Part shown: one piece after another, positions 1 to 10,124 of the stretch
How the letters are laid out: each line of letters opens with the position of its first letter
Position numbering within the stretch: position 1 is the stretch's first letter
NCBI RefSeq assembly: GCF_024139115.2
Contig: NC_085140.1
Span: 44,610,180-44,674,179 of the forward strand
Source of the DNA: Armigeres subalbatus
Lineage: Eukaryota > Arthropoda > Insecta > Diptera > Culicidae
Length of the DNA stretch: 64,000 nt
Direction: 5' to 3'
Program-made: the position numbers and the translations under genes
Notes under the pieces: generated by a model
What the model was told of the DNA's origin: nothing
Database searches by the model: none
Seen by the model: only the letters and a program-made list of their open reading frames with translations

Positions 1-2709
1 CAAAAGATTTCATGTGCCACCGTAGAATCATTTATACGATGCTCACGCCATGGCGCCAGTATATCGATCTCGAGTTTATTTGATGCCTTTCGACAATGCT
101 CAGGACGATTGGCAAATTACGGTAGTCTTATCAACTAAAACGTTGTGCATGGTCATTTGGAAACGCACAGTGTGATCCACCAGTCAACCCTAGCTTTTCA
201 TGACCGAATATGTGGATTGGGTACCAGTTCAAACATGTGACACCTTGGTAAAATTTGAGAGATTGTCTATGAACGTTTCCTCGAGTTCTCACGAGTGCCA
301 CAGTAGTTCAGTTTATAAAACGATAGCTAAATACGACACCGGTCTACATCGGTGGCTGACGCAAACACAGTTCTAGACACCCAATTGACATATATTGAAT
401 TGACATTGACAACATTTTTTACGGAAATAATTCATACAAGTGCAGTCAAACTTAAATAAAAACAAAATTAATTCAAATTAATTAAGTTTTAGGACATAAC
501 AGAATACCAATTCATGGTTTATATAAAACTTTCTTTACAAACTTTCTTTGTGAAGGATTTACACCTCTTCACAATGAAATCCGCAATCGTTGGCCCCAAA
601 ACTAATGATGGGAATAAAATTAATCTAAGTAAATGTACGTAGTCAACCATATTATCTTGGAACACTCCTTAACTTGTCCCCACACAATGATATCTTATTG
701 CATACAGCTTCGAGCAGATTCCGTATACAGCGCCTCACTGGATCCTACCTCGTAATACAAGAGGCCCCTCAAGTCCATTAAAGATAAAGCGAAGATAAAT
801 GAGTTAAATCGTCCTGAAGCCACTCAGCAGCCATCCATCCCGAGGACCGCGGCCGCTGTACAATGCAATCGTTAGACGACGACAGCAGCGGCGTCCTCCT
901 GCATGCATACTGTGGGAGAACGCAAGTGAATTATGAAGAAACATCTTCACGGCACGTTCGTGGATGAATAGTAATTTTTCCATGGTAGTCGCGTGGAAAA
1001 AAGTGAAACAAGCTGAAAACGTTTTTTTTTGTGCTTTTTTGCAGTTTTTCTTCAAGCTCGTTTTTCTCTGTACATCACCACCACAATGCAATGTAGGAAA
1101 AGATAATATCGCTTCGTCGCCGGAAGCCACCTACAACTTTCGACAAAGCCAAGACCTAACTCAGGTTATATGCATATTTATGAATATTGAGTGAGCTCAA
1201 GTTTGCTTCTTCCGATATCCCGCCAAGGAACATCCTTCTTGTTATGGCTGTCACCGTCATCGAATCTCCTAAGCTGCTTCCTCGAATGAATCCATGGATG
1301 ATGTCGTCCTGATGGAAAAGGAAACCGAATCCATCCAACAACGGCGGGCGCTTTTGTCTCTTACAGTTGCGATGAATAATAAATATCCTCGGTATCATCG
1401 TAATGATTGTTAGAAAGAAACTGAACTTTTTTTTCTATTTGGTGGTTTCGCTTTGATCGTTTTGGTCATGAGTATTACGCTGAAAAATGTTAACCCATAT
1501 TATTTTTCATTTGGCATTGTATTTGAAAGAATAGTCGATAGATACTCTAAAATAGGTGTATACTAATTCCTGGAATGCTCGATTCAACAATTGCAAATCA
1601 ACTCAGTCTCAGGAAGCACAACCTGAGCAATTTAGAAACTAATCTATAATATTTTGATATCGTGACCGTTCTGAAAACAAATCAACAGAACCCTCCCGTT
1701 TCCCGTTTCCTCAAAATCTCACTCAACTAATTATATGATCATTATTGTTTAAACGGAATTTCAATTGTCATGCAATCCAGTTTTCCAAATATATACCCTG
1801 ATACTTTGTGTATGTTGCTCGACATCATCGGTTCGTGTTGGCCGCGGTCATCGTGTTTGCAAACAGAAGACTTATAATAATGCCATTTGAAAATTTATCT
1901 AACTGAAAATCGTATGCACAAAACACCGAACGATACCCCCATTGTGTGCACATGTGGCGGTGTGTATGTGTGTGACGTCGTCGCCCGCCACGGCAGACGC
2001 GTGCATATTGAACATTGTTTGGGCGGTGTGTGGTGACGACGGATCTAACATGATGATGATATTCGCCTAGCAGCCGCTACCTGGCTCGTAACGGGGATGC
2101 ATGCATGTCCCAACATTATGGGCTGTTCTGTATCGGTGTGTGCATTCTGCTTCGATGATGAATGCTCCACCAGGGAGAAGTATGGCACGGAACACCTATG
2201 GATTTCGGTTCTATCTATGCTCCCGTCTAGGCGGATGTAGGAAGCTGAACTGTAAAGTTCGTAAACAAACTTCGATTAGGGTCGAATAGCTTATTGTTGC
2301 TGATAGATGTTGTACCGCAAGCAGAAATACAGGAATAGTTGAAATAGCGTTTGTGGAATTAGCAATCCGTTAAGATCCAAATACTTAATATTCGACCATT
2401 TTAACTATCGATTGGATTGACTGGATGTTGGATCGATCATATTGCATTACTGGATTACTGAAATTCCGAGCTGCGCTTAAAATGCTTACTTATTCTAACA
2501 CTTTTATGGCGAAAATTACGGAATTATTATTACGATTAAGGGTACGACACCTTATCTACCTTACGCTGCATAGAGTGTGGTCGATAAAGTCAAATATGTA
2601 CAGTAATATTCGCACTTGCAACTTTTCTGGGACAGAATGGATAACTGATCGCACATAGGTATGTTGACTGTTGGCAACTCTGCAATTCTCATCGATTGAT
2701 CGATACATA
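1..2709. other. No recognisable gene, AT-rich intergenic DNA
   Basis: Only short overlapping open frames on both strands occur here (longest about 108 codons at 804-1130 on the minus strand), without a recognisable domain, codon pattern or partner exon. A GC- and GT-rich patch lies near 1930-2040. A distant exon or promoter of a neighbouring gene cannot be excluded, but nothing in the sequence demonstrates one. Confidence 0.6.
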
Positions 2710-2841
2710 AGTGCTGTCCAATGAGCAGCTCGAAGTAGCTTGAAGTTGTTCCCGTCCTGTTCGTTCTTTTTGGTCAACAAATGGACATTAGAAGGACAGG
2801 GAGAAACTTCGAGCTACTTCAAGCTCTCATTGGACAGCACT
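2710..2841. mobile_element. Foldback MITE, family shared with 22932-23056
   Basis: The ends are inverted copies of each other: the left arm begins AGTGCTGTCCAATGAG and the right arm ends with its complement (ATTGGACAGCACT). The arms continue imperfectly through a CGAAGTAGC/GCTACTTC block. No coding capacity. A diverged relative lies at 22932-23056, sharing the arm motif and a central GTCAACAAAT segment. Superfamily not assigned. Confidence 0.7.
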
Positions 2842-3435
2842 ATAGTTTTTTCTATTTCTCGACCATCTGTAGTGTCCAGTTTTGTACTTTATCGATTCCC
2901 ACCGTGTTGCAGGCATCGAATTCAAAGCATTCGATATCTCGTCATTTGTGCTATCAATTATTCCAATAATTTCTTGGTAGGCTAGTTCTTATTTCAGTCG
3001 GGAAGGTTTCTGTTCCCTTACCTGTGCTTTAATCTTCTCTTTAATCTTCTCCAATCTTCTCCATATCCATTGAAGGTTCATTCGTGGTTGCTCAGTTACA
3101 ACAGACTGTGACTGAGCTTGCAGCCTTGAGAAGACTAAAAGGGATTTATACAGTGAATGGCACATCCGACGGTTTTCATGATAGATAATTAAGGAATACC
3201 TGATGTGGTTGCTTTTGGAATGTCTGTACTCATTCTGGATAGATTTTTTGAAAAAAAAAAACGGTTTTAACTATCATAAATATACTTGTCTTGGGCGCGT
3301 CTTTGACATATTTTCATCGATGGAAACGAATTGAGGAAAAAGTTATGAACAAACAAACGCGGTGGGAAAAATCGGCCAACCAACCCCATCGCCAACCATC
3401 GGGTTGCGGTAGGTTGACCGAGTTTGTTAAAATAG
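2842..3435. other. No feature seen
   Basis: Intergenic DNA without a supported gene. A short pyrimidine-rich direct duplication (AATCTTCTC) lies near 3030-3060, and GGCCAACC-type words near 3375-3420 recur at 7260 and 7895. Confidence 0.5.
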
Positions 3436-3668
3436 GTTAAAATGCCGTCATCGGGGGTGACAATGGGTCTGGGGGTGAGAATAAGTCATCGCTCTCACCG
3501 GCAGCATGGTGATCGGATAGAAAAATCGTTCAAAAAGGTCTCTTATATTTTAGTCTTCTTGCCCTCAGATACATTCAATGTTTTCTACAAGCATTCTAAG
3601 TACTTGAAACAGTGACCTATTCGCACCCCCATTTGACCCATTGTCATCCCCGATGACGGTAGTTAAAA
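3436..3668. mobile_element. MITE with about 50-bp TIRs and 7-bp target duplication
   Basis: The element spans about 3443-3661. Its left end (TGCCGTCATCGGGGGTGACA) is mirrored by the right end (GATGACGGTA preceded by TGTCATCCCC), and the arms stay similar for about 50 bp through CACCCCC/GGGGGTG blocks. The flanking heptamer GTTAAAA occurs at 3436-3442 and 3662-3668, consistent with a target-site duplication. It is too short to encode a transposase. Confidence 0.75.
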
Positions 3669-4306
3669 ATGGTGTTTATAATTTTGTTATATTTAGGCAC
3701 GTAAAAAATCTCAAATCTTTACTTTTTAGTATTTTTTTACATTTTTGAGCTTTCATACTGATATTCTTCCCTCCCCCTTCATACGGGAGTTTAGCAGAAG
3801 GAAGGTCGTGAGATATAGGGACACGGCAGGTTTTTCCGTCCATCGTCGTAGGGGCTAAAACCAACGAAAGCAACGTACATTTGCTAGAACTCCACTATAG
3901 CCGAACGTTTCTCCTAAGCTTACGATTTGGTACGTATGATCATATTCCTAGACGAAAAAATTCCATTCTTATTTATAAAGGAAAACGAAACCCAAAGGTG
4001 TGCATAAGTGATGCTAAATTTATGTCATTTGAAAATCAAAAATTTTCTAACTAATGAAGTGTTATTTGAAAACCTGCTCTAGAAGAATGTTGATAGATCT
4101 ACGGCCTTCCATAAGGGTCATGTTTTGGAATTGACAGTATGAAAATTAAAAAAGTAAAAATTATAGAGATGCAAATTAGCAACTATTGAACCATACACGA
4201 CCTTTTATTTTAGACAGAAGCATTATCCAAATCCAAACATCAGTACATTGAAAAATTGCAAAGGTTATCAAATATTTTGAACCACCATGTATGCGGTCGT
4301 TTGATG
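3669..4306. other. No gene seen
   Basis: AT-rich intergenic DNA. An 18-bp word at 3814-3831 recurs inverted at 6914-6931, on the far side of the Tc1-type element. No coding signal. Confidence 0.5.
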
Positions 4307-4310
4307 AAAT

Positions 4311-4450
4311 CTAGACCAACATTTGAAAAGGGCGTAACAGCCAAAATTTATTCCTTCGGATTCCTTATCTACATGCATAGCTATATACATAGACAAAATA
4401 CTGGAGAGATCAAATTTTGGCTGTTACGCCCTTTTCAAATGTTGGTCTAG
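4311..4450. mobile_element. Short MITE with perfect 39-bp inverted repeats
   Basis: 4311-4349 and 4412-4450 are exact reverse complements over 39 bp (outer ends CTAGACCAAC / GTTGGTCTAG), separated by 62 bp. The tetranucleotide AAAT flanks both sides (4307-4310, 4451-4454) and may be the target duplication. Exact arm identity implies recent insertion or ongoing homogenisation. Any transcript crossing it would form a long perfect duplex. Confidence 0.8.
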
Positions 4451-4454
4451 AAAT

Positions 4455-4981
4455 ATGCTTGGAAATATGCCTATAAAATATATTTTTGGTAAATGATTAA
4501 TGTAATAAATAAGAAAACGGCTATTTTTTTAAATCTACTTTTAATTTTAAATTCGGGATCTAGAGATATAATAATAAAGACATTTATTTTTCTTTACTGT
4601 TATTGAAACTTATTTAAGAACAAAAATACTTTAAATAATAAAACCTAAAAGTTGGTTTAACTGAGGGCGCGAGGTTTTTAGCTAGCTAAAATGATAGGTT
4701 TCACCAAAAATTCCATTCCGCACATTTATCCCTGCTAAAATAACATAAAGATAACACTTTGCATATAACCATTTACAATTTGTTATTTCAGATTCATGTT
4801 TTTAACTTTCTGATTACTGACATTTAATTTCAGTGACATTGTGACCAGATTTGTTTTATTTTCGTATTAAATACATAACTAAGTTTCATGACAACAAATA
4901 AAACGTTGACAAGTAGAAGTCAGTAAATAGTTATAATGTGGCAATCAAGACCTGAATGTTTCAGTTACTGTAACATGGAAA
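4455..4981. other. No gene seen
   Basis: AT-rich unique-looking sequence between two MITEs, with no open frame worth reporting. Confidence 0.5.
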
Positions 4982-6668
4982 TACAGTCACTCTCAAAATT
5001 GAGCGTACAGTATGGATTAGTTGACTACATTCGAAAATTTCAAAGGAAATTAAATGGTTAGCTCGGTTGTTTTTAATGCATTTCAATATTCATCCCTTTC
5101 TTCAATGTATGTGTACATAAAATTGTTGAAATTTTTTCTCTAAAGTTCATTTATTTGAAAATAATCTCAAAATACGCCTATTAGATGTGACAAAATTGGG
5201 CGTACAGCTAATGTTTTTCTATAAAATTTCTTATTATAAACACGATTAATGTATTTTAATATTGCTTTTTCATGATTATATTTATAATAATAAACATCCG
5301 CTACTTAAACATTCAATGTTTTGAAATTAAACCATGTTTTGGTCAAAATGGCGGACAAGTGAGAGGTAAGAACATTGCTATTTAACAATTCAATGCCTGT
5401 GGGCAAAATAAATGCTTTAATTTGTATGTTTCAGCGGCATCGTATCTTATATATGATAGATAATCGAAATCGAGCGAGACATACGATTAATTTGAGAAAA
5501 TTCAGTCGGTAAATGATGAAAACAGATGTAAACATACAGAGAAAACGACAAATGTTAGAAATGACATAATTCAAATTAAGTATATCTTTAACTAAAATTT
5601 GTTTTAAAGCTCGATTATTGTCTCAGGTCCATCATTAAAAGTAATATTATTGAATCCAATCATTCACAGTCAAATTCTAAAAGTACAAGGTGCATGTTAA
5701 GGTACCGAACATAAAAACGGCTTTTCAATCCCGCAGAGCACTTCTGATTGAATATTGAAAAGAAAGCTTAAAATCGTAATTTCATAATCAAATTTGGATT
5801 GAACTCCTTTGTCTGTTACCATAAGAGATGCAATTGGATGATTTCCATGTGGCGAGTAAAAATAAACTTTTTTAAGAGTTCGGTAGCTTATTAAATGATA
5901 TCTTAATGAATTAAAATGATTCAACCAAATTTGTTCCTACGGTGACTGAGTCTTCAAATATGAAATGACATCTTATAATGTATCCGTGTGCTGCTCTTTT
6001 ATTTATTTATCATTAATGAGTGTCCTGAGCTTATAAGCTACCTATACATCGACTTTTAAATAAAGTTACACTTAATTTGTAATATGCTTTTCCCAACATT
6101 TGTCGTTTTTTTGTATGTTTACATCTGTTTTCATCATTTGCCGACTGAATTTTCCCAAATTTATCGTATGTCTCGCTCGATTTCGATTATCTATCATATA
6201 TAAGACACGATGCCGGTGAAATCCATATCTTAAAGCATCTATTTTGCCCAGCAGCATTGAATTGTTAAATAGCATTGTTTATACATCTTACTTGTTCGCC
6301 ATTTTGATTAAAACATGGTTTAATTTCAAAACATTGAATGTTTAAGTAGCGGATGTTTATTATTATAAATATAATCATGAAAAAACAATATTAAAATACA
6401 TTAATCGTGTTTATAATAAGAAATTTTATAGAAAAACATTAGCTGTACGCTCAATTTTGTCACATCTAATAGGCGTATTTTGAGATTATTTTCAAATAAA
6501 TGAACTTTAGAGAAAACATTTCAACCATTTTATGTACGCATACATTGAAGGAAGGGATGAATATTGAAATGCATTAAAAACAACCGAGCCAACAATTAAA
6601 TTTCCTTTGGAATTTTCGAATATATTCATCTAATCCATGGTGTACGCTCAATTTTGAGAGTGACTGTA
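4982..6668. mobile_element. Non-autonomous Tc1/mariner-type element with 575-bp IR/DR arms
   Basis: Termini CAGTCACTCTCAAAATTGAG (4984) and the inverted CTCAATTTTGAGAGTGACTG (ending 6666) sit directly inside TA dinucleotides (4982-4983, 6667-6668), the target preference of IS630/Tc1/mariner transposases. Inverted arms run 4984-5558 and 6092-6666, about 575 bp each with scattered mismatches, around a 534-bp unique core. Each arm holds two direct copies of a 17-bp word, CAAAATTGAGCGTACAG (4994-5010; 5191-5207 with one change; inverted at 6443-6459 and 6641-6656). This matches the IR/DR layout of some Tc1 elements, where paired sites bind transposase. No transposase with a DDE/D triad is present. 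An open frame of 67 codons on the minus strand (6072-6275) lies in the right arm and is not recognised. Confidence 0.85.
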
Positions 6669-7526
6669 TTACGGATGGATTACAGCGCAACTTAATGTGA
6701 GACCGTATAGTTAGTTACATAGTAGCTCAATTTTTTGCGCTTTTTTGGTTGCACTAGTGTTACAGATACAGTTACAGTTAATAAAATTTCACATAAATTG
6801 TTGTCGCATATAGATCACCGCAATCCAATTGTGACAATCTGTGCTACTTGGGGAGTTTTACAAAAAAGTGTCACTTTTATTGGTTTTCGAGACTATGACG
6901 AACAGGCGAAAATACCTGCCGTGTCCCTATACCATAACAAATATTGCCCTCCGTTCGCTTTCAACTCTACTTCCATAAAAACATTCTTCATGCAATTGCC
7001 TACCGTATCCTAATGGAACTATCAATTCTATACTTTCGCCTCTAATTCTATCATGAACATGTACGTCTAAGTTTGTAAGATGATATTAGCATTTCCATAT
7101 CATTAGATATAAGCAATTTTTCAAACAAATGATTTATTTTCGTTTGATATCATTTTCTCTTTTCTCAATGCTGCTTTCATTGAGGAATCGGTCAAAATGT
7201 ATGTCAATTGGCTTTTCCGGAATTTCAACTCGGCCGATCGACAACAACCACACAAAATTTGGCCAACCTACCCCACTGGATGTTTTCGAGAACAATCACA
7301 ATTTACAAAAACCATTTTGTATAATTTTTATTACCATTTCCAGAGTACCACGTTTTTGTAAATCTGAAGAATATTGATTCGTGTTACAAATATGACTTTA
7401 TCATAACATAATTTTACTCACTAGCACCAAAATAGCAAAAAAAAAAGTCGTCCTGCGCAAACGGAAGCACAAAAATATCTGATATTACATCCGTACAAGA
7501 GCAACCTAATACCCCACCAAAATCAC
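6669..7526. other. No recognisable gene
   Basis: Two short plus-strand open frames (6735-7013, 7129-7377) show no recognisable domain. Their codon content looks like random AT-rich DNA. Confidence 0.5.
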
Positions 7527-7697
7527 CGTAAAAGCTACTTTACACCTCGGGAAAATTTTTCGGATTTTGATCCCCGTGCATTTTAAATGGGGCCGGGAAT
7601 TGGATTTTCCGTGTTCAAATCCCGAAAACATCGCATATGTAAAAATACATGGGGAAACATTCCGCGGACCAAATTCACAAGGTGTGAGGTTACCTTA
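7527..7697. mobile_element. MITE family M1, copy 1
   Basis: About 170 bp, bounded by GCTACTTTACACCTCGGG at the left and an imperfect inverted partner at the right (GGTGTGAGGTTACCTTAA). The interior has the family words CCCGTGCATTTTAAATGG and AAATCCCGAAAACAT. Adjacent copies share the TTAA boundary. Confidence 0.7.
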
Positions 7698-7866
7698 AAG
7701 GCTACTTTACACCTCGGGAAAATTTTCCGCATGATTTTAGTCCCCGTGCATTTTAAATGGGGTCGGGATCTTGATTTTTCGTGCCCAAATCCCGAAAACA
7801 TTGCATATGTAAAAACATATGGGAAAAAATAAGCGGACCAAACTCCCGAGGTGTGAGCCTACCTTA
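7694..7866. mobile_element. MITE family M1, copy 2
   Basis: It directly follows copy 1 in the same orientation, sharing the TTAA junction, with the same ends (GGCTACTTTACACCTCGG and GAGGTGTGAGCCTACC) and the same interior words. Non-coding. Confidence 0.7.
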
Positions 7867-7976
7867 AAGCATTTTCACAAAAGCCACTCGGCCAAACCTG
7901 TCCGTTCGGCCAACCAGCCCCGGTCTCCCCTTCGTTGTCGGATAATATTCTCGGATCTGTAGTGTATCGTACTAGG

Positions 7977-8150
7977 GTAAAAGCTACCTTACACCTCGGG
8001 AAAATTTTCCGCCGGATTTTGGTCCCCGTGCATTTTAAATGAGGCCGGGATTATGATTTTCCGTGCCCAAATCCCGAAAACATCGCATGTGTAAAAATAC
8101 ATGGTGAAAAAATCCGCGGACCAAATTCCTGAGGTGTGAGGCTACCTTAA
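7977..8150. mobile_element. MITE family M1, copy 3
   Basis: Same family and orientation as copies 1 and 2, from GGTAAAAGCTACCTTACACC to GTGTGAGGCTACCTTAA. It is separated from copy 2 by about 110 bp of other sequence. Confidence 0.7.
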
Positions 8151-8308
8151 TGGTAGCCTCACACCTCGAGAATTTGGTTCACGGAATTTTCCCCAATGCA
8201 TTTTTACATATGCGATGTTTTCGGGATTTGGGCACTGAAAACCAAAATCCATGCCCCATTTAAAATGCACTGGGACCAAAATTTTCCCGAGGTGTAAGGT
8301 AGCCTTAA
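8151..8308. mobile_element. MITE family M1, copy 4, inverted
   Basis: It abuts copy 3 in the opposite orientation, starting TGGTAGCCTCACACCTCG and ending GTGTAAGGTAGCCTTAA. Copies 3 and 4 together make a larger palindrome of about 330 bp. Confidence 0.7.
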
Positions 8309-9340
8309 GAAGATCAGTTCATTTAAATGATTTGGTTTTCTTGATTCCTAACGTGGATCAATTGATGGTACTGACGGGTTACCGATTGAAGCACTTATAA
8401 AACGATGATTGGACTTGGAATTTACCTTTCCTGTCAAAAATCGTTTCTCGTTTTATTGTTTCAGTCGGTTCTTTGGCTTATTAAAAATCAACTTTTCCGA
8501 CGAACCTATATTTTTTAAAGCCTCTAACTATTTTAAAAATCGAAAACAAAACCCGAAAAAGTACTGTACGTGGTGTGAACCGGCCTGAAAAATTCACGAT
8601 GTTCGTTCAAAATCGGGCAAATGTTAGGCCAATCTTGAAAAACAGCACTTTTTCGATTTTCTGTTTTAAATTTCAAAAAATACTTAAAGGCGTTACAGAA
8701 TATGGGTTCTTTGGGAAAGTTGACCTTAAATAAAATAAAGAATCGATTGAGCGAATAAAATTTTTTGAGGGGAAAGGTCAATTCGCACTAAAAAGTTTAA
8801 TTCTAATATAGTCTTTTATTTAATTGTTATTCATTTATGACTGCAGACGGCCATCTGTGCAACCAACTTAAGTCCAATTTGAAGTATCGACTTCAAAAGG
8901 TGGGGATGTCACGGAATTTTGTTTAATATTATCAAGCGGAATATTCTTACATTTTCTCTTCTATTTATTCATATTCATGTTCCGATAAATTAGAAGCAAA
9001 ACTATTGAATTTCGCATTGATGTTTGAAGCGTGTTTTGAAGAAAAGAAACCATATTTATGTTTGTCGCGGTTTTGTTTTCAGAGTCGCGGATTTACCCTT
9101 GGAAATTCAAAATAATTTCCCCTGGAAATTCAGAAAAATTTCCCCTGGTTCGGTACCAAATACATCTTGCTGATCGTACGGCAAGTCCAAATTCATGTCC
9201 CACCCTAATCATACGAACTGACAGCATAAAGGCTCCGTCAGGCGTTGCAAGCAAATCACTCGTACAAACGAATGATTTCTGAGAGCACTCGCCATTGCAG
9301 TCACACGTAGCAGATTTTCACTTTTTGTAAATGTCAGGGG
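8309..9340. other. No gene; short degenerate GGAAATTC repeats near 9100-9150
   Basis: Intergenic. At 9098-9150 the words GGAAATTCA and ATTTCCCCTGG alternate, resembling a decayed piece of the minisatellite family seen at 10 kb and 47 kb. The minus-strand open frame at 8533-8781 is unrecognised. Confidence 0.5.
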
Positions 9341-9494
9341 CCCTCCTTAGCCGTGCGGTGAGACGCGCGGCTACAAAGCAAGACCATGCTGAGGGTGGCT
9401 GATTTCGATTCCCGGTGCCGGTCTAGGCAATTTTCGGATTGGAAATCGTCTCGACTTCCCTGGGCATAAAAGTATCATCGTGCTAGCCTCATAC
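9341..9494 (+). mobile_element. Feilai-like tRNA-derived SINE, 5' half of a split copy
   Basis: It begins CCCTCCTTAGCCGTGCGG (A-box region) and has a B-box-like TTCGATTCCC, then the conserved body word GGTCTAGGCAATTTTCGG. Internal A and B boxes would recruit RNA polymerase III. The copy stops abruptly after GCTAGCCTCAT. The missing 3' half resumes at about 15333 in the same orientation, so the intervening 5.84 kb is an insertion. Family name is from memory of Aedes SINEs. Confidence 0.8.
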
Positions 9495-10124
9495 AGTAAA
9501 AAATAAAAAGTAATATCACATCAGATTAGATGCACATCATCGCCGTCGCAGATCCGATGTGTTATTACATCAGAATTAAGTGACAAAAAAGTGACGTACT
9601 TTATATTTTACCTTCCGAATAGTGAGATGTAATAAATTTACTACGTAATATTTGCGATGTAATAGACGAGGCGACGTAAAACCCGGCAGGTGGATGCCTC
9701 ATTTTTGGGGCGGGATTAAGGGGATCGGGATTTTTCATTTGAGTTCTTTTGTATTAAAAAACATTTTGTAGCGATTTTGAATTAATTTTTATTTTCCATA
9801 TATCTTTTTCTATGATTGACATTCTTGAATAGCTCTAGAACACTTATGTTTAATAATGTCTTATGGATAATGGACTTTTAGTTTTTAATTTTTTTAAATT
9901 TCAAATATTTTGATTTTAAATTTTGTCAAAAAAGTTTTTATGCGAAATTTTTGATTTTTAGTAGACTTAAGCCTCGACTTGAGCAAAAACGCGCAACGGC
10001 ATCGCTGCCGCATGGTGTAGCTAAAAATGTGTACGCCGCATAATATTTTCATACCACGCCGATGGCTTTGAGAAGAAAAACTGAGCTATAAATTTGAGTT
10101 GTTCTTAAAGTTTTCATAAGATGC

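Noticed and set aside
804..1130. 108-codon minus-strand ORF as a gene
   Set aside because: Overlaps a plus-strand frame, crosses a T-rich run, and shows no recognisable domain.
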